From an uncultured Methylococcaceae bacterium (GTDB taxonomy: Bacteria > Pseudomonadota > Gammaproteobacteria > Methylococcales > Methylomonadaceae): DNA of 33,170 nucleotides. Below are positions 30,714 through 33,170 of this stretch, in pieces. Positions within the stretch are counted from its first letter, which is position 1, and every line of letters starts with the position of its first letter. The stretch lies in contig CAJAQT010000056.1 in the NCBI GenBank assembly GCA_903944165.1, positions 1-33,170 of the forward strand, in the 5' to 3' direction. The position numbers were made by a program, and so were the translations under genes. The notes beneath the pieces were generated by a model that did no database searches, was not told the DNA's origin, and worked only from the letters and a program-made list of their open reading frames with translations.

Positions 30714-33032
30714 ATGAAGAAATCCAAAGCCCTATCTCAATGTTTATTGCTGTGTCTGCTTGGCTCACAGGCAGTTAAAGGAAGTGAAACGTTTATCGTC
30801 CATGATATTAAAATTAAAGGCTTACAACGCATTTCTGCAGGAACGGTCTACAATTATCTGCCCATTACCGTTGGCGAGTCTTTTGCACCTGAAAACGTTG
30901 CCCCAGCTATCAGAGCCCTTTTTAAAACAGGTTTTTTTAAAGATATTTCTTTAGAACAACAAGAATCAACCTTAATTCTTACCGTTCAAGAACGTCCTTC
31001 TATCGCTAAAATCATGTTTGAAGGCAATAAAGACTTAACCAAAGAAGACTTAAAAAAAGCTTTAGATAAAATCGGCTTATCAGAAGGTAAAACCTTTGAC
31101 AGACAAGTCCTTGATAAAGTAGAACAAGAGCTTAATCGTCAATACTTAAGCCACGGCAAATATGGCTTAAAAATAAAAACTGAGGTGTCACCGTTAACAC
31201 GTAATCGTGTGGGCATTAATATCACAATTTCTGAAGGTAAAGTTTCAAAAATAAAACAAATCAATGTCGTTGGTAACACCGTATTCGATGAAAAAACTTT
31301 ACTTGATAACATTGAGTTAAGCACCTCTAATTGGCTCTCGTTCTACACCAAAGATGACCAATACTCCAAACAAAAACTCTCTGCTGACTTAGAGTCACTG
31401 CGCTCGTATTATCTTGATCGGGGTTATATCAACTTCGCAATTGAATCGACCCAAGTTGCTATCACACCCGATAAAAAAGATATTTATGTCACCATTAATG
31501 TCAAAGAAGGCGATGTCTATTCACTCGATAAAGTAAAATTATCAGGTAACTTAATTGTTGCGCCTGAAGAATTAATCAAACTTGTTAGTGTTGGCCCAGG
31601 TGAGATTTTTTCCAGAAAAAACGCCACGCAAACCTCTAAAGCCATTTCAGATCGCTTAGGCGATGATGGTTATGCCTTTGCCAATGTCAACATGGTGCCA
31701 GAAATTCATGAATCCACAAAAACCGTTGATATGACGTTTTTTGTTGACCCTGGCAAACGTGCGTATGTGCATCACATTAATTTTAAAGGCAATACCAAAA
31801 CACGCGATGAAGTATTACGGCGCGAAATGCGTCAAATGGAATCCAGTTGGGCCTCAAGCTCAAAAATTGAACGCTCCAAAACACGCCTTGAACGCTTAGG
31901 ATATTTTGAATCTGTTAATATAGAAACACCTCCTGTTGTGGGCACCAATGATCAAATCGATGTGGATTATTCAATTGTTGAAAAGGCCTCTGGAAATTTA
32001 TCTGCTGGGGTGGGTTTTTCGCAAGTGCAAGGGATCGTCATTAATGCCAACGTCTCTCAAGATAATGTCTTTGGGTCGGGTAAACGAATTAATTTAGGCT
32101 TTAATAACAGTGATTATTTAACCAGTTACCAATTTGGCATGTTCAATCCCTATTTCACAAGCAATGGTGTCAGCATGGGCTACAACATGGGCTACACCAA
32201 ACGGAACGCCGGACAAATCAATATTGCCAACTACTCAACCAGCGTAATCAATGCGGGCATGGATTTTGGTATCCCCTTAAATGAATTTGATCAATTTCGC
32301 TTTGGCATTGATGGCAAACATACTGATTTAAGCACGACTACATTTTCTTCTACAAAAATCAGCAAATTCATTAGCACGCAAGGGAATAGTTTCTTAACCA
32401 TTTCCCCCACCTTAAACTGGACGCATGACACCTTAAATAAAAAAGTTTTTCCAAGCCAAGGTGGTCAACAACGTTTATCAGGGTCAATCACTGTGCCGGG
32501 CAGTGACTTAAACTATTTTAAAGTCAGCTATAAACATCAGTTGTATTTCCCTCTTGCCAAAGACTTTATCTTCAGGCTACAAGGCGAAGCTGCGTATGGC
32601 GATGGCTATGGTGATACCAAAGAATTACCGTTCTTTGAGAATTACTTTGCAGGGGGTACGGGTTCTGTGCGAGGTTTTAAAAACAATACCTTAGGGCCAC
32701 GAGATTCAAATTCTTATCCCTTAGGCGGTGCCAGTAAAATTATTGGTAACGCAGAATTGTTTTTCCCTGTGCCCTTTTTATCCGAGACCAAATCTGTGCG
32801 CTTAGGGACGTTTCTTGATGCTGGCTCGTTAAGTGAAAACTTATCGGTCAACGAAATGCGCTATTCTGCCGGTATTTCAGGGGAATGGCTTTCGCCTTTT
32901 GGGGCGCTATCCGTTAGTGCTGCCGTGCCACTTAATGCTGGCTCAACGGAATACGAAAAATCAACAGGCGAGACGGATGTTATCAAAGACCAAAAACAAC
33001 TATTTCAATTCAACTTTGGTCAAAATTTCTGA
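30714..33032 (+). CDS. bamA: Outer membrane protein assembly factor BamA
   Basis: 772 aa: signal peptide, five POTRA-like repeats (FIVHDIKIKGLQRISAGTVYNYLPITVGE...), barrel with FAGGTGSVRGFKNNTLGPRD and C-terminal F. Confidence 0.96.
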   Translation: MKKSKALSQCLLLCLLGSQAVKGSETFIVHDIKIKGLQRISAGTVYNYLPITVGESFAPENVAPAIRALFKTGFFKDISLEQQESTLILTVQERPSIAKIMFEGNKDLTKEDLKKALDKIGLSEGKTFDRQVLDKVEQELNRQYLSHGKYGLKIKTEVSPLTRNRVGINITISEGKVSKIKQINVVGNTVFDEKTLLDNIELSTSNWLSFYTKDDQYSKQKLSADLESLRSYYLDRGYINFAIESTQVAITPDKKDIYVTINVKEGDVYSLDKVKLSGNLIVAPEELIKLVSVGPGEIFSRKNATQTSKAISDRLGDDGYAFANVNMVPEIHESTKTVDMTFFVDPGKRAYVHHINFKGNTKTRDEVLRREMRQMESSWASSSKIERSKTRLERLGYFESVNIETPPVVGTNDQIDVDYSIVEKASGNLSAGVGFSQVQGIVINANVSQDNVFGSGKRINLGFNNSDYLTSYQFGMFNPYFTSNGVSMGYNMGYTKRNAGQINIANYSTSVINAGMDFGIPLNEFDQFRFGIDGKHTDLSTTTFSSTKISKFISTQGNSFLTISPTLNWTHDTLNKKVFPSQGGQQRLSGSITVPGSDLNYFKVSYKHQLYFPLAKDFIFRLQGEAAYGDGYGDTKELPFFENYFAGGTGSVRGFKNNTLGPRDSNSYPLGGASKIIGNAELFFPVPFLSETKSVRLGTFLDAGSLSENLSVNEMRYSAGISGEWLSPFGALSVSAAVPLNAGSTEYEKSTGETDVIKDQKQLFQFNFGQNF

Positions 33033-33130
33033 TAATTCCTTTAGATTGCAACACGTATCCCCTATAATTTTACCGCTTGATCAGTTTAAAAATTTCACTC
33101 ATTCTTAATAAATTGGAGATTAATTTAACC

Positions 33131-33170
33131 ATGAAAACAAAAATAGCTTTATTTATAGGACTATTGCTAT
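33131..33170 (+). CDS. Start of a secreted protein gene, probably Skp/OmpH (truncated by window end)
   Basis: ATGAAAACAAAAATAGCTTTATTTATAGGACTATTGCTA = MKTKIALFIGLLL; preceded by GGAG; position after bamA. Confidence 0.5.
   Translation, partial: MKTKIALFIGLLL

Overview
The 33 kb window looks like a gammaproteobacterial chromosomal segment and is mostly core or housekeeping genes. In order: a degraded DUF5655-type relic at the left edge; nfeD-like and SPFH/QmcA-like genes (-); tamA-tamB (+); a FtsX/DevC-type ABC permease plus ATPase (+); a coiled-coil PD-(D/E)XK DUF3782-like protein (+); a stand-alone secreted GH17-like glycosidase (-) divergent from a small Cys-rich secreted protein (+); a REC-HDOD regulator (+); hypF (-); proB, obgE, rpmA, rplU (-); ispB (+); an alkaline phosphatase (-); a lipoprotein, acylphosphatase, rlmKL, FKBP PPIase and SLT lipoprotein (-); PPi-type phosphofructokinase, efp, epmA, bamA and the start of a skp/ompH-like gene (+). 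I saw no CRISPR array, tRNA, rRNA or transposase. The best candidate for something undescribed is a pair of diverged intergenic elements of about 150 nt (12344-12489 and 28690-28848). They lie on the same strand, share sequence blocks, and keep three potential hairpins, including compensatory and wobble-preserving changes. This suggests a structured RNA or non-autonomous repeat family. Other points of interest are an internally deleted, frameshifted nuclease-like relic at the left edge, a perfect 9-bp inverted repeat in the GH17/secreted-protein divergent promoter region, and a nested palindrome downstream of acyP. I did not identify a complete new multi-gene system. All family calls are from reading the sequence by eye; no searches were run.
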